From: Streptomyces europaeiscabiei
GTDB taxonomy: Bacteria > Actinomycetota > Actinomycetes > Streptomycetales > Streptomycetaceae
Length of the DNA: 64,000 nt
Assembly: GCF_036346855.1 (NCBI RefSeq)
Contig: NZ_CP107841.1
Span: forward strand, 6,948,001-7,012,000
Direction of reading: 5' to 3'
In this document: positions 63,654 through 64,000 of the stretch, piece after piece
How the letters are laid out: every line of letters begins with the position of its first letter
Numbering within the stretch: position 1 is the stretch's first letter
The notes under the pieces: generated by a model
What the model was told of the DNA's origin: nothing
The model's database searches: none
What the model saw: only the letters and a program-made list of their open reading frames with translations
Made by a program: the position numbers and the translations under genes

Positions 63654-64000
63654 GTGCCCTCCATGAACGAACTCGTCCGCCAGCATACCGCTCTCAGCGA
63701 CTCCGACCTGGAGTGGTTGCACCTGCTGGTGTCGGAGTGGCAGCTGCTGTCCGACCTCTCCTTCGCCGACCTGGTTCTCTGGGTCCCCACGCGCGACGGC
63801 ACCCGCTATGTCTCCGTGGCCCAGATGCGCCCCAACACCGGCCCCACCTCGTACCAGGACGACATGGTCGGCCACCTGGTCCCGCGCGGCCGCCGCCCCC
63901 TCCTGGACGCCGCCCACGACGAGGGCCGCATCGTCCGCGAGGGTGACCCCGAGTGGCGTGAGGAGGTGCCCGTACGGGTCGAGTCGATCCCCGTGCGCAG
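63654..64000 (+). CDS. Sensor histidine kinase, 3' end missing
   Basis: The N-terminal ~115 residues of a larger protein cut by the window edge. GTG 63654 (VPSMNELVRQ) or ATG 63663 may start it. The segment HTALSDSDLEWLHLLVSEWQ, FADLVLWVPTRDGTRYVSVA and QMRPNTGPTSYQDDMVG match from memory the N-terminal sensor domain of an actinobacterial soluble kinase that normally continues with PAS and HATPase domains. No catalytic residues are visible yet, so the call rests on this segment. Confidence 0.75.
   Translation, partial: MPSMNELVRQHTALSDSDLEWLHLLVSEWQLLSDLSFADLVLWVPTRDGTRYVSVAQMRPNTGPTSYQDDMVGHLVPRGRRPLLDAAHDEGRIVREGDPEWREEVPVRVESIPVR

Overview
The window is high-GC actinobacterial chromosome, almost certainly Streptomyces. 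The evidence is strong G/C bias at third codon positions, frequent GTG starts, four-base GTGA and ATGA overlaps, and a gene order that follows the S. coelicolor SCO52xx region as I remember it: UPF0182, Fur, CBS, hisN, rsgA, aroA, M50, SRAP, sigR-rsrA, nrdAB, dasR-dasABC, nagB. That comparison is from memory; no search was run.

1-8.9 kb: a TerD-AIM24 fusion cut by the window edge and two further AIM24 proteins; on the minus strand a Nudix hydrolase and a DUF2342 zincin-like protein; then a Rossmann epimerase, moaE, a 54-residue membrane protein, a PDZ/Lon-like protease and a PPA1309-family gene. 9-21.7 kb: a UPF0182 membrane protein; two initiator tRNA-Met genes flanking a Sel1-repeat protein; a Fur-family regulator; a CBS-pair protein; hisN; a TetR regulator facing an SMR/Gdx-like exporter; and rsgA, aroA and an M50 peptidase reading the same way.

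21.8-36.6 kb: an apparent 14.8-kb integrated island. A perfect 16-bp direct repeat lies at 21815-21830 and 36605-36620, and it is the first coding bases of the SRAP gene. A decayed tyrosine-integrase C-terminus sits just inside the right repeat and a decayed IS110-type transposase inside the left end. The cargo is a LysR regulator and a dissimilatory gene set (RraA-like aldolase, D-2-hydroxyacid dehydrogenase, SDR, MFS importer, CoA-type semialdehyde dehydrogenase, PntAB transhydrogenase, a frameshifted DUF1932 dehydrogenase, a 4-OT-like tautomerase), then a MarR/Bcr-type efflux pair.

36.6-46 kb: SRAP, an alpha/beta hydrolase, the sigR-rsrA redox switch with a textbook sigma-R promoter and an N-terminally extended SigR start, a cluster of three roadblock/LC7 proteins with a PATAN-like and a Pro-rich protein, a decayed stretch, a TPR protein, def and an AraC-type regulator. 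46-55 kb: a frameshifted secreted-protein pseudogene with a heptanucleotide repeat, nrdAB behind a cobalamin riboswitch and two NrdR-like boxes, a GNAT, a nucleoside hydrolase, a palindromic repeat element, and a DUF3311/sodium-symporter pair.

55-64 kb: the aminosugar locus: dasR, divergent dasA, dasBC, a GH3 beta-N-acetylhexosaminidase and nagB, tied together by DasR-type (dre) sites. Imported chitobiose-type sugars would be hydrolysed and the resulting glucosamine-6-phosphate deaminated, under DasR control. The window ends in the first third of a sensor kinase, with an extra dre-like site upstream. No rRNA genes, no CRISPR array and no antibiotic cluster are visible.
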